Source: Christensenella sp. UBA1259 (GTDB lineage: Bacteria > Bacillota > Clostridia > Christensenellales > Borkfalkiaceae). From it: 11,892 nucleotides of DNA. Shown here one piece after another: positions 10,351 through 11,892 of the stretch (the stretch's first letter is position 1; each line of letters begins with the position of its first letter). The translations under genes and the position numbers were made by a program. A model generated the notes under the pieces. It did no database searches, was not told where the DNA came from, and worked only from the letters and a program-made list of their open reading frames with translations. The DNA is taken from contig DBVR01000030.1 in assembly GCA_002308755.1 (NCBI GenBank), positions 16,315-28,206 on the forward strand, written 5' to 3'.

Positions 10351-11892
10351 GTTGAAATTGTCTTTTAAGGAAACTATTTCGCTTAAAACCGTATCGCCCT
10401 TTACGTCGAGTAATTTATAATACCCCGTGCGCATAAGTTGGTAAGGTCTGCCGTCCTTATTTTCAAAAACGTAGGGTTCAACCTTGCCCGAAAATTCCGT
10501 AACGCTTTCTTTATTCATACGCTCGGAAAAATCCTGCCCCGCGTATTCTTCGTCTTTTAAAAGATACCCGTACTTTCTTATCTTTACGTCTTTCGCGGTT
10601 TCGGCGTTTACCCACTGTATAACGCCCTTTACCTTTAACCCCGAAGTGTCGTTGCCGCTTCTCGATTCGGGAATATAAGAACACAAGAGTTCTTTCGGTT
10701 CGCCCTTTTCGTCGGTAATAACTTCGTCGCACCTTATTATATACGCCGATTTAAGACGCACCAACCCGTCTTTTTTAAGCCTGAAATATTTGGGCGGCGG
10801 ATTTAACGAGAAATCGTCTGCGTCGATATATAAAACTTTGCCGAATTTTATCTTTCTTACCCGCTTTTCTTCTTCGTTGGGGTTTATCTCGAAATCCACG
10901 TCTTCGGTCTTATCTTCGGGGTAATTCGTTATCGTTACTTTTAAAGGCTTTAACACGCCCATGGCGCGTTCCGCGTGCAGGTTAAGGTATTCCCTTACCA
11001 CCGCTTCGAGATAGGATATCTGTACTTCGGAATTAGCTTTCGCTATCCCTATCCTTGAACAGAAATCTTTGAGCGCTTCCGCAGGAATACCCCTGTTGCG
11101 CAGTCCCGTTAAAGTCGGCATTCTGGGATCGTCCCAGCCGTCCACCGAACCGTCGTCCACGAGTTTTTTTAAGTACCGTTTACTCATAACGAGATTAGTT
11201 ACGTTAAGCCTTGCGAACTCTATCTGGCGGGGTTTGGGATTAAAGCCGAGAGTTTCTCCCACCCAGTCGTAAAGCGGGCGGTGGTCTTCGAATTCCAACG
11301 TGCAAAGCGAGTGCGTTACCCCTTGCAGATAGTCGCAGATGGGGTGCGCGAAGTCGTACATGGGATATATGCACCACTTATCCCCCGTGCGGTAATGCGT
11401 CTCGCGGAGTATTCTGTATATCACGGGGTCGCGCATATTGATGTTGGGACTCGCCATGTCTATTTTCGCGCGCAGGCACTTTTCCCCGTCTTTGTACTTG
11501 CCCGCACGCATTTCACGGAACAGCCGTAAGTTTTCGTCTATACTGCGGTTTCTAAAAGGACTTTCTTTTCCCGCCTGCGTCAAAGTGCCGCGGTTTAAGG
11601 AGATCTCTTCGGGCGTCATATCGCACACGAAGGCGTTTCCCAGCATTATTTCTTTTTCCGCAAAGTTATAAATATCTTCGTAAAAATCCGAAGCGTGCGT
11701 TACCTTGTCGTACTTAAAGCCAAGCCACGCTATGTCTTTTTTTATGGCTTCTTCGTACTCTTCCTTTTCCTTACTCGGGTTAGTGTCGTCCAAAAAGAGA
11801 TTGCACTTGCCGTTATACTTTTCCTTGACGCCGAAGTTAAGGCACAAAGATTTTGCGTGCCCTATGTGCAGGTATCCGTTGGGTTCGGGCGG
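10345..11892 (-). CDS. glnS: Glutaminyl-tRNA synthetase, N-terminus beyond the right edge
   Basis: GlnRS is the class I synthetase that charges tRNA-Gln with glutamine. The frame is open to the window edge, giving 515 residues plus stop; by comparison with E. coli GlnRS (554 residues) about 33 are missing. The first visible residues are PPEPNGYLHIGHAKSLC, containing the HIGH motif (11868-11857). Other signatures are LFLDDTNPSKE, YPMYDFAHPICD, THSLCTLEFEDHR and the KMSKS-equivalent VMSKR. The C-terminal beta-barrel anticodon-binding domains are complete, with VKGVIQWVNA typical of GlnRS. A direct GlnRS means this lineage need not rely on GluRS plus GatCAB for Gln-tRNA. No terminator with a T-run was seen on its strand. 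Confidence 0.97.
   Translation of the reverse strand, partial: PPEPNGYLHIGHAKSLCLNFGVKEKYNGKCNLFLDDTNPSKEKEEYEEAIKKDIAWLGFKYDKVTHASDFYEDIYNFAEKEIMLGNAFVCDMTPEEISLNRGTLTQAGKESPFRNRSIDENLRLFREMRAGKYKDGEKCLRAKIDMASPNINMRDPVIYRILRETHYRTGDKWCIYPMYDFAHPICDYLQGVTHSLCTLEFEDHRPLYDWVGETLGFNPKPRQIEFARLNVTNLVMSKRYLKKLVDDGSVDGWDDPRMPTLTGLRNRGIPAEALKDFCSRIGIAKANSEVQISYLEAVVREYLNLHAERAMGVLKPLKVTITNYPEDKTEDVDFEINPNEEEKRVRKIKFGKVLYIDADDFSLNPPPKYFRLKKDGLVRLKSAYIIRCDEVITDEKGEPKELLCSYIPESRSGNDTSGLKVKGVIQWVNAETAKDVKIRKYGYLLKDEEYAGQDFSERMNKESVTEFSGKVEPYVFENKDGRPYQLMRTGYYKLLDVKGDTVLSEIVSLKDNFNK

Noticed and set aside
11845..11847. Possible glnS start at TTG 11847
   Set aside because: The frame continues upstream to the window edge and includes PPEPNGYLHIGH, so the codon is an internal leucine.
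1..11892. Search by eye for CRISPR arrays, insertion sequences, tRNAs, T-box or known riboswitch cores
   Set aside because: No regularly spaced repeats, transposase, terminal inverted repeats, tRNA cloverleaf or recognisable aptamer core was found.

Overview
The window looks like a chromosomal segment of a spore-forming Bacillota, most likely Clostridia. The evidence is the yqfC-yqfD-pgpH-ybeY-era-yqzL-recO block, the presence of two sporulation-family genes (yqfC, yqfD), a pyruvate phosphate dikinase, AGGAGG-type ribosome sites and good sigma-A promoters. I cannot place it more finely from sequence alone. Apart from two plus-strand genes (a small XRE regulator and a TtcA-family gene), everything is on the minus strand.

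Layout from left to right. Positions 1-98 hold the start of ppdK (runs off the window), preceded by a strong promoter and a short leader full of overlapping hairpins. Positions 283-1702 form an accessory patch: two translationally coupled genes of unknown function that end in the same C-terminal motif, then a third beta-rich unknown protein. That third gene is divergent from a 66-residue XRE regulator (1789-1989). The two divergent promoters share one -35 element, and the regulator appears to be leaderless. A bidirectional terminator (1990-2023) separates the regulator from the housekeeping cluster.

The cluster (2035-6929, minus strand, read right to left) is yqfC, yqfD, a membrane HD-domain c-di-AMP phosphodiesterase, ybeY, era, a 37-codon yqzL-like gene and recO. 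The genes overlap or nearly touch. The products act in sporulation, c-di-AMP turnover, 16S rRNA maturation/30S assembly and recombination repair. The cluster lacks phoH, dgkA and cdd, which sit here in many relatives, and its phosphodiesterase lacks the usual large extracellular domain.

Upstream of that, 7019-9465 is a second minus-strand operon: a PF06695-type membrane protein, a patatin-like phospholipase and an exported ComEC-like metallo-beta-lactamase-fold hydrolase. It has a consensus promoter at 9517-9545 and a terminator at 6985-7011. A TtcA-family tRNA thiolase (9555-10298, plus) follows, convergent with glnS (10345 to beyond the right edge, minus).

No mobile element, CRISPR array, tRNA or rRNA was seen. 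The least explained parts are the 283-1989 patch and the regulatory architecture around the small XRE gene.
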